Notes: generated from the sequence alone by a model not told the origin. Numbered from the stretch's first letter, positions 32,002 to 40,879 are shown. The stretch is DNA of 64,000 nt from Nonomuraea maritima (GCF_900100395.1 NZ_FNFB01000023.1:53741-117740); one strand, 5' to 3'. Numbers and translations: made by a program.

Positions 32002-35000
32002 GTGAGCATTGACGAAGAGGGCGGCGGAAGCCCCGGATTCGAGCGGACACCTCCGCACAACATGGAGGCGGAGCAGTCGGTCCTGGGCGGCATGCTGCTG
32101 TCGAAGGACGCCATCGCCGACGTCGTCGAGATCCTGCGCTCCGACGACTTCTACCGTCCCGCCCACCAGATGGTCTACGACGTCATCACCGACCTCTACG
32201 GTCGAGGCGAGCCCGCCGACGCGGTGACGGTCTTCGACGAGCTGCAGAAGCGCGGCGAGATGGCCCGGGTGGGTGGCGCTGCCTATCTGCACACCCTCAC
32301 CTCGGTGGTCCCCACCGCCGCCAACGCCGGCTACTACGCCAAGATCGTCCGTGAGCAGGCGATCCTGCGCCGCCTCATCGAGGCCGGCACGCGCATCGTC
32401 ACCTACGGCTACGGCGGCCAGAACGAAGAGGTCGACGACCTGGTCGACCGCGCCCAGGCCGAGATCTACAAGGTGACCGAGCGGCGCACGTCGGAAGACT
32501 ACGCGCCGCTGGCCGACATCATGCCGGGAGCGCTCGACGAGCTCGAGGCCATCGGCAGCCGCGGCGGCCAGATGGTCGGCGTGCCCACCGGGTTCCAGGA
32601 CCTCGACGCCCTCACCAACGGCCTCCACCCCGGCCAGATGATCGTGGTGGCCGCCCGTCCGGCCATCGGCAAGGCGCTCGCGCTCGACACGCCGCTGCCC
32701 ACGCCCACCGGCTGGACCACGATGGGCGAGGTCGAGGTCGGCGACCAGCTGATCGGAGCCGACGGGCGCCCCACCCGGGTGGTCGCGGCGACCGGCGTCA
32801 TGCACGGCCGGCCGTGCCACGAGGTGGCGTTCGACGACGGCACCGTCATCGTCGCCGACGCCCAGCACCAGTGGCGCACGACCGCCGACGGCGTGGTCAC
32901 CACCGAGGCGCTGGCCGCCGTCCTGCGCGCCGGCGACCGGCCCGCGGTGGCCGTCGCGGCCGCCTTCGACCTCGCCGAGCGCGACCTGCCGGTGGCGCCG
33001 TACGCGCTGGGGGTCGATCTCGCCGGCGGCGCGGACACGAACGACGCGGCGTACGGAGCCCGCCACGGCCGGGTGGCCACGCTCACCCGGCGGCGCATCC
33101 CGGCGACCTACCTGCGCGCGTCGCGGCAGCAGCGGTCGATGCTCCTCGCGGGCCTGCTGGAGGTCGCCGGCCGTGTCGGCCCCGACGGGCTGACCAGGCT
33201 CGTCCTCGACGACCGCGAGCTCGCCGGCGACGCCCTCGAACTCGTCCTGAGCCTCGGCCACCAGGCCACGCTGCGCGGCAGCGTCGCCGGCCACGTGATC
33301 GTCTTCGCCGTGTCCGGTGAGGTCGCCACGAACGCGCGGGTCCGTCACGTCGTCGACGTGCGGCCGGTCGCGTCGCGCCCGGTCCGGTGCGTCGAGGTCG
33401 ACAACGCCGACCACATGTACCTCGCGGGCCGGTCGTGCGTGCCCACCCACAACAGCACGCTCGGGCTCGACTTCGCCAGGTCCGCCGCGATCAAGCACGG
33501 CATGACCACGGTCATCTTCTCGCTGGAGATGTCCCGCAACGAGATCACCATGCGACTGCTGTCCGCAGAGGCGCGCGTGGCCCTCCACCACATGCGCTCG
33601 GGCGTGATGAGCGACGACGACTGGACCCGCCTCGCCCGCCGCATGAGCGAGGTGGCCGAGGCCCCGCTGTTCATCGACGACTCGCCCAACATGTCGATGA
33701 TGGAGATCAGGGCCAAGTGCCGGCGGCTCAAGCAGCGCAACGACCTGCGGTTCGTGATCATCGACTACCTCCAGCTGATGAGCTCGCCGAAGAAGACCGA
33801 GAGCCGCCAGAACGAGGTCTCGGAGATCTCGCGTGCCATCAAGCTGCTGGCCAAGGAGCTCGAGGTCCCCGTCATCGCGATCTCGCAGCTCAACCGTGGC
33901 CCCGAGCAACGCACAGACAAGCGCCCACAAGTAAGCGACCTTCGCGAATCGGGTTGCCTGACGGCCGACACCCGGATCCTTCGGGCCGACACGGGTGCGG
34001 AGGTGTCACTGGGTGAGCTGTTGGCGTCGGGCGCGCGCGACATCCCCGTCTGGTCTCTGGACGACAGGCTGCGGCTCGTGCCGCGCACCATGACCCACGT
34101 CTTCCCCAGCGGCACGAAGGAGGTTTTCAAGCTACGGCTGACGTCAGGTCGGGAAATCACGGCGACAGCCAACCACCCATTCATGACCTACGACGGCTGG
34201 CGTCCTCTGGGAGAGATCGGCGCCGGCACTCGCCTCGCCGTTCCTCGTCACGTCCCCGCCCCGCAGAATCTCCAGGAGTGGCCCGAGGAGGAGGTGATCC
34301 TTCTCGCGCACCTGATCGGAGACGGTTCGTTCGTCAGGAGACAGCCGATCCGGTACGCGAGCAAGGACGAGGCGTGCCTTGAAGCCGTCACGAAAGCCGC
34401 CACGCATTTCGGGGTCACCGCGGTTCGAGACGAGTACGCAGCCGCGCGCGTGACCACGCTGCGGCTTCCCGCCCCGTACCAGCTCACGCACGGCAGACGC
34501 AACCCCATCGCCGCCTGGCTTGACGGCCTGGGGCTGTTCGGTCTCCGGAGCCACGAGAAGTTCGTCCCGGAGGGGATCTTCGCCCTGCCGAAACAGCAAG
34601 TCGCCTTGTTCCTCCGACACCTGTGGGCGACCGACGGATGCGTGTGGTGGGACGAGAAGCAGAACCAGGCGCGGATCTACTACGCTTCCACGAGTCGCCG
34701 CCTGGTCGATGACGTGGCCCGGTTGCTCCTCCGGTTCAACGTGATGGCGCGCATCAAGACCACGCAGAAGGGCAACCATCGGCCGGGATATCACCTTTAC
34801 ATCTACGGTTCCGAGAACCAACTGCGGTTCCTGGAGACGATCGGCGTGCACGGCCAACGGGCCGATCATGCTGCGCGCTGCATGCCGGCGTTGCTGGCGG
34901 CCAAGAGCAACACGAACCTGGACACGGTCCCTCGTGAGGTCTGGGATCACGTCCGCGACGTTCTGGCGGAGAAGGGCATGAGCCATCGGGCGTTCTCCGC

Positions 35001-35415
35001 CGAACTGGGCACCCAATTCTGCGGCAGCACCCTATGGAAGCATGCGCCGAGCCGGGCGCGCCTGGGTCGGGTGGCGGCGATCCTGGACGACGCTCAGATG
35101 GAAATGCTGGCGACGAACGACGTCTTCTGGGATGAAGTCGCCTCGATCGCGAGCCTGGGCGAACAGTCGGTCTACGACGCGACCGTGTTGGGCACCCACA
35201 ACTTCGTCGCCAACGGCATATCCGTCCACAACAGCATCGAGCAGGACGCCGACATGGTGATCCTGCTGCACCGCGAAGACGCCTACGAGCGTGAGTCGCC
35301 GCGCGCGGGCGAGGCCGACCTGCTCATAGCCAAGCACCGTAACGGCCCGACCGGCACGGTCACCGTGGCGTTCCAGGGCCATTACAGCCGGTTCGTGGAC
35401 ATGGCCCAGCACTGA
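32002..35415 (+). CDS. dnaB: replicative DNA helicase DnaB, precursor with two inteins
   Basis: Hexameric 5'-3' replication-fork helicase. The precursor has 1137 residues; removing two inteins (residues 225-484 and 652-1077) leaves a 451-residue DnaB of normal length. Extein parts: N-terminal primase-interacting domain with RTPPHNMEAEQSVLGGMLL; Walker A PAIGK|STLGLDF, split by intein 1; Walker B VIIDYLQLM; and SDLRESG|SIEQDADMV, split by intein 2. Both insertion points are known DnaB intein sites (P-loop site a and site b). The GTG start at 32002 follows GAGGGGG. Helicase activity requires splicing of both, since each lies in the nucleotide-binding core. DnaA-box-like sites precede the gene. 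Confidence 0.97.
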   Translation: MSIDEEGGGSPGFERTPPHNMEAEQSVLGGMLLSKDAIADVVEILRSDDFYRPAHQMVYDVITDLYGRGEPADAVTVFDELQKRGEMARVGGAAYLHTLTSVVPTAANAGYYAKIVREQAILRRLIEAGTRIVTYGYGGQNEEVDDLVDRAQAEIYKVTERRTSEDYAPLADIMPGALDELEAIGSRGGQMVGVPTGFQDLDALTNGLHPGQMIVVAARPAIGKALALDTPLPTPTGWTTMGEVEVGDQLIGADGRPTRVVAATGVMHGRPCHEVAFDDGTVIVADAQHQWRTTADGVVTTEALAAVLRAGDRPAVAVAAAFDLAERDLPVAPYALGVDLAGGADTNDAAYGARHGRVATLTRRRIPATYLRASRQQRSMLLAGLLEVAGRVGPDGLTRLVLDDRELAGDALELVLSLGHQATLRGSVAGHVIVFAVSGEVATNARVRHVVDVRPVASRPVRCVEVDNADHMYLAGRSCVPTHNSTLGLDFARSAAIKHGMTTVIFSLEMSRNEITMRLLSAEARVALHHMRSGVMSDDDWTRLARRMSEVAEAPLFIDDSPNMSMMEIRAKCRRLKQRNDLRFVIIDYLQLMSSPKKTESRQNEVSEISRAIKLLAKELEVPVIAISQLNRGPEQRTDKRPQVSDLRESGCLTADTRILRADTGAEVSLGELLASGARDIPVWSLDDRLRLVPRTMTHVFPSGTKEVFKLRLTSGREITATANHPFMTYDGWRPLGEIGAGTRLAVPRHVPAPQNLQEWPEEEVILLAHLIGDGSFVRRQPIRYASKDEACLEAVTKAATHFGVTAVRDEYAAARVTTLRLPAPYQLTHGRRNPIAAWLDGLGLFGLRSHEKFVPEGIFALPKQQVALFLRHLWATDGCVWWDEKQNQARIYYASTSRRLVDDVARLLLRFNVMARIKTTQKGNHRPGYHLYIYGSENQLRFLETIGVHGQRADHAARCMPALLAAKSNTNLDTVPREVWDHVRDVLAEKGMSHRAFSAELGTQFCGSTLWKHAPSRARLGRVAAILDDAQMEMLATNDVFWDEVASIASLGEQSVYDATVLGTHNFVANGISVHNSIEQDADMVILLHREDAYERESPRAGEADLLIAKHRNGPTGTVTVAFQGHYSRFVDMAQH
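32674..33453 (+). other. intein 1 in DnaB (class 3, P-loop site a)
   Basis: 260-residue intein inserted inside the Walker A loop between GK and S. It starts with Ala, not Cys or Ser. The block B motif is ADAQHQW (Trp67), block F is RCVEVDNADHMYLAG (Cys239) and the C-terminus is VPTHN (Thr258), followed by extein Ser. Ala1 together with this Trp-Cys-Thr triad defines class 3 inteins, where the block F cysteine starts splicing. The central region still resembles a LAGLIDADG endonuclease, but the motifs read YALGVDLAGGA and LLAGLLEVAGRV, with the catalytic aspartates replaced, so the endonuclease should be dead. Codon use matches the host. Confidence 0.92.
33955..35232 (+). other. intein 2 in DnaB (class 1 with LAGLIDADG endonuclease, site b)
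   Basis: 426-residue intein between RESG and SIEQD, the site and approximate size of the well-known Synechocystis DnaB intein. It begins with CLTADTRIL (Cys1) and has block B TATANHPFMTYDGW, block F VYDATVLGTHNFVANG and C-terminal ISVHN before extein Ser, so splicing residues are complete. The two endonuclease motifs LAHLIGDGS and LRHLWATDGC keep their aspartates, and LTHGRRNPI and FGLRSHEKFVP match relatives, so homing activity is plausible. Codons are less biased than in the host gene, pointing to more recent acquisition than intein 1. Confidence 0.95.
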
Positions 35416-35504
35416 CCCCCTCCGCCGGAGAAACGCTTCCGGGAGCCACGGGCAAGGGCTAGGCTCGGGCGATCATTCGGCGGCCACGGGAGTCAGGGGG
35501 ACGC

Positions 35505-38500
35505 GTGCGCGACTCGTTCGTACACCTGCACGTTCACACCGAGTACAGCATGCTCGACGGAGCGGCCAAGATGAAGCCGCTGGTCGCGGAGGCTGAGCGG
35601 CTCGGGATGCCGGCGATCGCGATGTCCGACCACGGCAACATGTTCGGGGCGTACGAGTTCCAGTCGGTCGCGCGGAACAGCCCGGTCAAGCCGATCATCG
35701 GGATCGAGGCGTACGTCGCGCCCGCGTCGAGGTTCTTCAAGAAGCCCGTCTTCTGGGGGTCGCGCGCGGAGACCGGCGTCGCCGACGTCGAGGGCGGCAA
35801 GGACGTCTCCGGCGGCGGCCGCTACACCCACATGACGATGTGGGCCAAGGACGCCGACGGGCTGCGCAATCTGTTCCGGCTCTCCTCGCTGGCGAGCTTC
35901 GAGGGCTACTACGGCAAGCCGCGCATGGACCAGGAGCTGGTCTCCCAGTACGCCGGCGGCATCATCGCCACCACCGGCTGCCCGTCCGGAGTGGTGCAGA
36001 CCCGGCTGCGGCTCGGCCAGTGGGACGAAGCGGTCAAGGCCGCCGGTGAGTACCAGGACATCTTCGGCAAGGAGAACTACTTCCTGGAGCTGATGGACCA
36101 CGGCATCCCCATCGAGCGCGAGGTCCGTGCCGACCTGCTCAAGCTGGCCAAGCAGCTCGACATCCCGCTCCTGCTCACCAACGACTCGCACTACGTGACC
36201 GAGGACCAGGCCGACGCGCACGACAGCCTCCTGTGCGTCGGCGTCGGCAAGAACAAGGACGACCCCAACCGGTTCAAGTTCAACGGCAGCGGCTACTACC
36301 TCAAGACCGCCGACGAGATGCGGGCGCTGTTCCCCGACATGCCTGAGGCGGCCGACAACACACTGCTGGTCGCCGAGATGGTCGGCGACTACGGCGAGGT
36401 GTTCGCCGAGGTCAACCGGATGCCCGACTACCCCGACGTCCCCGAGGGCGAGACGCAGGAGTCGTGGCTGCGCAAGGAGGTGGAACGCGGCCTGGTCATG
36501 CGGTACGGCGAACCGGTCCCTGCCGAGGTGCTGGAGCGGTACGAGACCGAGATGAAGGTCATCGGCCCGATGGGCTTCTCCTCGTACTTCCTCGTGGTCG
36601 CCGACATCTGCCGGCACGCCCGCGACAACGGCATCGCGGTCGGCCCGGGCCGAGGCTCGGCCACCGGGTCGATCGTCGCGTACGCCACCCGCATCACCGA
36701 GCTCGACCCGCTCGAGCACGGCCTGCTGTTCGAGCGGTTCCTGAACCCCGAGCGCATCAACCCGCCCGACGTCGACCTCGACTTCGACGACCGCCAGCGC
36801 GACCGCATGGTGGCGTACGTGACCCAGAAGTACGGCAGCCCCATGACCGCCCAGGTCAACACGTTCGGCACGATCAAGGCCAAGGCCGCCGTCAAGGACG
36901 CCAGCCGGATCCTCGGCTACCCGTTCGCGGTCGGCGACAAGATCACCAAGGCGATGCCGCCGGACGTCATGGGCAAGGGCGTGCCGCTGGCCGACCTGTT
37001 CGACGAGGACCACCCTCGCTACAACGAGGGCACCGAGATCCGCGCTCTGTACGAGTCGGACGTCGACGTGCGCAAGGTGATCGACACCGGTCGCGGCATC
37101 GAGGGGCTGATCCGCGGCACCGGCGTGCACGCGGCCGCCGTCATCCTGTCGTCCGACCCGTTGCTCGACCTCATCCCGATGCACATGCGCGACAAGGACA
37201 AGGTGATCATCACCGGGTTCGACTACCCGTCGTGCGAGTCGATGGGCCTGGTGAAGATGGACTTCCTGGGCCTGCGCAACCTGGGCATCATCGACCACGC
37301 CATCAAGATCATCAAGCAGAACCGGGGTGTCACGCTCGACACCCTGGAGCTGCCGCTCGACGACGCCAAGACGTACCAGCTGCTGGCCCGCGGCGACACG
37401 CTGGGCGTGTTCCAGCTCGACGGCGGCCCGATGCGCCAGCTGCTGAAACTCATGGAGCCGACCCGGTTCGAGGACATCGCCGCCGTGCTCGCCCTCTACC
37501 GTCCTGGTCCGATGGCGGCCAACGCGCACACCAACTACGCCCACCGCAAGAACGGCCGCCAGGACATCGAGCCCATCCACCCCGAGCTCAAGGTCGCGCT
37601 GGAGCCGATCCTCGGGCCGACCTTCCACCTGCTCGTCTACCAGGAGCAGATCATGGCGGTGGCTCGCGAGCTGGCGGGCTACTCGCTCGGCGGCGCCGAC
37701 CTGCTGCGCCGCGCGATGGGCAAGAAGAAGCCCGAGATCCTGGCCAAGGAGTTCGCGAACTTCCAGGCGGGCATGCGCGGCAACGGCTACAGCGACGAGT
37801 CCATCCAGGCGCTGTGGGACGTCATGCTGCCGTTCTCCGGATACGCGTTCAACAAGTCGCACACCGCCGGGTACGGGCTTGTCGCCTACTGGACGGCGTA
37901 CCTCAAGGCCAACTACCCCGCCGAGTACATGGCGGCGCTGCTCACCAGCGTCGGCGACGACAAGGACAAGGCGGCCGTCTACCTCGCCGAGTGCCGCAAG
38001 ATGGGCATCCAGGTGCTGCCGCCGGACGTCAACGACTCCCACCTCGACTTCGTCGCGGTCGGCGACGACAAGGTGCGGTTCGGGATGGGCGCGGTCCGCA
38101 ACGTCGGCGAGAACGTCGTCGACGGCATCGTGAAGGCCCGCGCCGACAAGAGCGCCTACCGCGACTTCAACGACTTCCTCGACAAGGTGCCGCTCGCCGT
38201 CTGCAACAAGCGCGTGATCGAGTCGCTGATCAAGGCGGGCGGGTTCGATTCGCTCGGTCACCAGCGCAAGGCCCTGCTCATGGTCCACGAGCAGGCGGTC
38301 GACTCGGTCATCGACATCAAGAAGAACGAGGCCCACGGCCAGGACTCCCTGTTCGGCGGTTCGGACGACGACGGCGCGGGCGAGATGTTCTCCGTCCAGA
38401 TCCCCGACGACGAGTGGGACAAGAAGACCAAGCTCGACTTCGAGCGGGAGATGCTCGGCCTGTACGTGTCCGACCACCCGCTGGCCGGCACCGAGCGTCT

Positions 38501-39059
38501 GCTGGCCCGCAACCGCGACACCACCATCGCCGACCTGCTCGACAGCGGCCGCGACGACCGCGGCGACGTCCGCGTGTGCGGCCTGATCACGAAGGTCGAC
38601 AAGCGCGTCAACAAGGCGGGCAACGTGTGGGCCATCGCGACCGTGGAGGACATGGACGCCGCCGTGGAGTGCCTGTTCTTCCCCAGGTCGTACGAGCTGT
38701 ACGCGCCGGAGCTGCGCGAGGACGCCGTGGTGTCGGTCGCCGGGCAGATCAACAACCGCGACGGAGCCATCTCGATCTTCGCGACCGAGCTGACCCCGAT
38801 CGACGTGTCGGGGGTCAGCAGCGACTCCGGCCACCCGGTCACCCTGCAACTGCGCGAGGAGCGCATCAACCAGCGGCTCGTGGAGGAGCTCCGCTCGGTG
38901 CTCAGGCAGCACGAAGGCCCGGTTCCCGTCCTGGTCAACCTGCGTCGTACGGCGGGCAAGACGGTGGTGCTGTCGTTGCCGGGCTTCCGGGTCAACCCCG
39001 AGCCGGCGTTCGCCGCCGACATCAAGCAGCTGTTCGGGCCGGAGGCGATCTCGCTGTGA
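35505..39059 (+). CDS. dnaE: DNA polymerase III alpha subunit
   Basis: 1184-residue replicative polymerase (DnaE1 type). The N-terminal PHP domain starts HLHVHTEYSMLDG and keeps the histidines expected for a proofreading-competent PHP site. The C-family palm carries PDVDLDFDD at about 421-429 with the catalytic aspartates. Helix-hairpin-helix and OB-fold domains and the beta-clamp-binding region follow. GTG at 35505 is the family start. It lies 89 nt after dnaB; its stop overlaps the next gene as GTGA. Confidence 0.97.
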   Translation: MRDSFVHLHVHTEYSMLDGAAKMKPLVAEAERLGMPAIAMSDHGNMFGAYEFQSVARNSPVKPIIGIEAYVAPASRFFKKPVFWGSRAETGVADVEGGKDVSGGGRYTHMTMWAKDADGLRNLFRLSSLASFEGYYGKPRMDQELVSQYAGGIIATTGCPSGVVQTRLRLGQWDEAVKAAGEYQDIFGKENYFLELMDHGIPIEREVRADLLKLAKQLDIPLLLTNDSHYVTEDQADAHDSLLCVGVGKNKDDPNRFKFNGSGYYLKTADEMRALFPDMPEAADNTLLVAEMVGDYGEVFAEVNRMPDYPDVPEGETQESWLRKEVERGLVMRYGEPVPAEVLERYETEMKVIGPMGFSSYFLVVADICRHARDNGIAVGPGRGSATGSIVAYATRITELDPLEHGLLFERFLNPERINPPDVDLDFDDRQRDRMVAYVTQKYGSPMTAQVNTFGTIKAKAAVKDASRILGYPFAVGDKITKAMPPDVMGKGVPLADLFDEDHPRYNEGTEIRALYESDVDVRKVIDTGRGIEGLIRGTGVHAAAVILSSDPLLDLIPMHMRDKDKVIITGFDYPSCESMGLVKMDFLGLRNLGIIDHAIKIIKQNRGVTLDTLELPLDDAKTYQLLARGDTLGVFQLDGGPMRQLLKLMEPTRFEDIAAVLALYRPGPMAANAHTNYAHRKNGRQDIEPIHPELKVALEPILGPTFHLLVYQEQIMAVARELAGYSLGGADLLRRAMGKKKPEILAKEFANFQAGMRGNGYSDESIQALWDVMLPFSGYAFNKSHTAGYGLVAYWTAYLKANYPAEYMAALLTSVGDDKDKAAVYLAECRKMGIQVLPPDVNDSHLDFVAVGDDKVRFGMGAVRNVGENVVDGIVKARADKSAYRDFNDFLDKVPLAVCNKRVIESLIKAGGFDSLGHQRKALLMVHEQAVDSVIDIKKNEAHGQDSLFGGSDDDGAGEMFSVQIPDDEWDKKTKLDFEREMLGLYVSDHPLAGTERLLARNRDTTIADLLDSGRDDRGDVRVCGLITKVDKRVNKAGNVWAIATVEDMDAAVECLFFPRSYELYAPELREDAVVSVAGQINNRDGAISIFATELTPIDVSGVSSDSGHPVTLQLREERINQRLVEELRSVLRQHEGPVPVLVNLRRTAGKTVVLSLPGFRVNPEPAFAADIKQLFGPEAISL

Positions 39060-39391
39060 CCGGGCGGCGGATCGAGATCGTCTCGGGTCCTGAGCCGCCC
39101 AGGTGCCCCCGCTGCCGGCGGGAGGGGCTGCTGCTGGCGCGCGTGCCGTACGGCTGGACGAACGCCGGCGGCGTCGCGGTGCGCGGCCGGGGCGAGGTCG
39201 TGCTGTGCGCCGCGTGCGACGCCGACGCGGCGCGGGCGGCCCCGCTCATCACGTGGTTCCACGTGCACGCGACGGTCGAGCCCGCCGACAGCGAGGAGTT
39301 CCTCCAGCTCCTGGCGGCGTGGGCCGACGAGGTGTCGGTCCCGCCGCTCGACAGGAAGCGCTGGGAGGACGAGATCGAACAGCTCACATGA
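39056..39391 (+). CDS. DUF6300-like zinc-ribbon protein
   Basis: 111-residue soluble protein with two CxxC knuckles, CPRC near residue 17 and CAAC near residue 50, which together look like a zinc ribbon. The pattern GWTNAGGVAVRGRGEVVLCAACDADAARAAPL resembles small actinobacterial proteins named DUF6300, recalled from memory and not checked. GTG overlaps the dnaE stop by 4 nt, so it is translationally coupled to the polymerase, although such proteins are not known replication factors. Function unknown. Confidence 0.7.
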   Translation: MTGRRIEIVSGPEPPRCPRCRREGLLLARVPYGWTNAGGVAVRGRGEVVLCAACDADAARAAPLITWFHVHATVEPADSEEFLQLLAAWADEVSVPPLDRKRWEDEIEQLT

Positions 39392-39492
39392 CAGACGTGT
39401 GGGTTGTGACGAAGCAGACAGCGGCCGCCGGAATCAGGGCTGATCGTTTCGGTGCTCTACGGGAGGAACCGAAGCTAAGGGGAAGCTCATGA
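39388..39492 (+). CDS. possible 34-residue coupled open frame
   Basis: The start codon overlaps the stop of the zinc-ribbon gene (ATGA) and the stop overlaps the start of the universal stress protein gene (ATGA), giving an unbroken chain of overlaps from dnaE onwards. The predicted peptide begins MTDVWVVTKQTAAAG. Its codons are much less G/C-biased than the host's and there is no known family, so it may simply be the intergenic spacer with the ribosome binding site of the next gene. Confidence 0.22.
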   Translation: MTDVWVVTKQTAAAGIRADRFGALREEPKLRGSS

Positions 39493-39935
39493 CCATTTTG
39501 GTTGCCTATGACGGTTCGGCGGACGCCCGCGCCGCGATCGAGACCGTGGCCAAGCATCTCGCGGCCGAGCCCGTGATGGTCGTCACGGTGTGGGAGCCGC
39601 TGCTCGTCCAGCTGAAGAAGTACCCGACCGCGGTGGGCATGCTCAACCCGGCCACCGAGGAAGAGGCCCACGCCGAGGCCGAGCGGCACGCCAAGGAGGG
39701 GGCCGAGCTGGCGGCCGCGGCCGGCCTCACCGACGTCACCCACCGCGCGGTGGCCGACAACGAGTCGATCTGGAAGACGATCGTCGACGTGGCCGACGAG
39801 ATCGACGCCTCGCTGATCGTGACCGGCTCGCGTGGCCTGGCCGGCGTCAGGTCGGTGCTGCTGGGCAGCGTCTCCAACCACGTGCTGCACCACGCGCACC
39901 GGCCGACGCTCATCGTCCCGCCGTCGAAGGCGTGA
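39489..39935 (+). CDS. universal stress protein (UspA family)
   Basis: 148-residue single-domain USP, cytosolic, usually ATP-binding and dimeric. MTILVAYDGSADARAAIE opens the fold. The ATP-binding loop G-x2-G-x9-G appears in GSRGLAGVRSVLLGSVS, near residues 114-130, and the end strand is RPTLIVPP. A ribosome binding site AAGGGGAAG precedes the ATG. It converges with soxR, 10 bp away. Confidence 0.92.
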   Translation: MTILVAYDGSADARAAIETVAKHLAAEPVMVVTVWEPLLVQLKKYPTAVGMLNPATEEEAHAEAERHAKEGAELAAAAGLTDVTHRAVADNESIWKTIVDVADEIDASLIVTGSRGLAGVRSVLLGSVSNHVLHHAHRPTLIVPPSKA

Positions 39936-39945
39936 CGGCGCAGTT

Positions 39946-40431
39946 CTAGGACTGGCAACTCTGAGGAGGGCACAGCCGGGTGTCGATGCGCCGCGCACCC
40001 GGGCCCTCGTCGCCGAGCCGGTCGTGCGGGTTGGCCACCGGGCACGACTCGAGCGACAGGCACCCGCAGCCGATGCAGTCGGTGAGGTCGTCGCGCAGCC
40101 GCTGGAGCTGCAGGATGCGGTCGTCGAGCTCGGCGCGCCAGGCCGCCGACAGCCGGGCCCAGTCGGCGCGAGTGGGGGTGCGCTCGTCGGGCAGCTCGGC
40201 CAATGCCTCGCCGATGACCTTCAGCGGGATGCCGATGCGCTGGGCGAGCTTGATGAAGGCCACCCGGCGCAGGCTGTCGCGGCTGTAACGGCGCTGGTTG
40301 CCGGCCGTGCGCCGGCTCTTGATGAGCGCCTTGGACTCGTAGAAGTGCAGGGTGGAGACGGCCACGCCGCTGCGCTCGGCGAGCTGGCCGACCGTGAGCT
40401 CCTTGGCGTTCCAGGCAGCCTTCGTCGTCAC
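39946..40431 (-). CDS. soxR: redox-sensitive MerR-family regulator SoxR
   Basis: 161-residue regulator with the MerR helix-turn-helix (LTVGQLAERSGVAVSTLHFYESKALIKSRR, residues 12-41) and dimerisation helix. The [2Fe-2S] cluster motif is C-x2-C-x-C-x5-C in CIGCGCLSLESC (about 119-130). In actinobacteria SoxR senses redox-cycling compounds and activates oxidoreductase and exporter genes; no SoxS is needed. It lies 9 nt downstream of the Lrp gene on the same strand, probably in one transcript. The C-terminus is unusually Cys/Pro-rich (LCPPQSCQS). Confidence 0.95.
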   Translation of the reverse strand: MTTKAAWNAKELTVGQLAERSGVAVSTLHFYESKALIKSRRTAGNQRRYSRDSLRRVAFIKLAQRIGIPLKVIGEALAELPDERTPTRADWARLSAAWRAELDDRILQLQRLRDDLTDCIGCGCLSLESCPVANPHDRLGDEGPGARRIDTRLCPPQSCQS

Positions 40432-40440
40432 ACCTCGACC

Positions 40441-40875
40441 TTACGTGAGGGTTCGTTCGAAGAACGTCTCCAGGACGACGGCCGACCGCGTCCCGGACAC
40501 GCCGTCCACCTCGAAGACCCGGCGCAGGACGTCCTGCAGCTCACGCGTGGCCGACGTGCGGACCTTCAGCAGCACCGAGGCCTGCCCCGCGATGACGTGG
40601 GCCTCCTCGATATCGGGGATCGCCGCCAGTGCCGCGCCGCTGTCGCCCATCCACGTGTCGCTGTCGACCAGCACGTACGCCGTCACCGTACGCCCGAGCG
40701 CCGCCTGGTCGACCTCGATCGTGGTGCGCCGGATCACCCCGCGCTCGCGCAGCTTGCGTACGCGTTCGTGCGCCGCCCCGCTGGACAGCCCCACGGCCTG
40801 CCCCAGGGTCGCGTACGAGCGGGTCGCGTCGTCCTGCAGCAGGCTGATCAGTGTTCTGTCGATCTCGTCCACCAC
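40441..40875 (-). CDS. Lrp/AsnC-family regulator
   Basis: 144-residue feast/famine regulator: an N-terminal helix-turn-helix (IDRTLISLLQDDATRSYATLGQAVGLSSGAAHERVRKL) followed by an alpha-beta RAM ligand domain starting near residue 60 (TVTAYVLVDS). Ligand unknown, probably an amino acid. It is divergent from the SMP-30 gene, its likely target, across 54 bp that contain a TACT/AGTA inverted repeat. It is followed by soxR. Confidence 0.92.
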   Translation of the reverse strand: MVDEIDRTLISLLQDDATRSYATLGQAVGLSSGAAHERVRKLRERGVIRRTTIEVDQAALGRTVTAYVLVDSDTWMGDSGAALAAIPDIEEAHVIAGQASVLLKVRTSATRELQDVLRRVFEVDGVSGTRSAVVLETFFERTLT

Positions 40876-40879
40876 CGAA

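Noticed and set aside
32002..35415. dnaB as a frameshifted or fused pseudogene because of its 1137-codon length
   Set aside because: The extra length is fully explained by two inteins with correct splice junctions; the exteins join into a normal 451-residue helicase.
35493..38912. Long minus-strand open frame opposite dnaE (over 1100 codons)
   Set aside because: Antisense shadow of a GC-rich gene: third-position G/C on dnaE removes stops on the other strand. Composition is Val/Gly/His/Arg/Leu-rich and no domain is seen.
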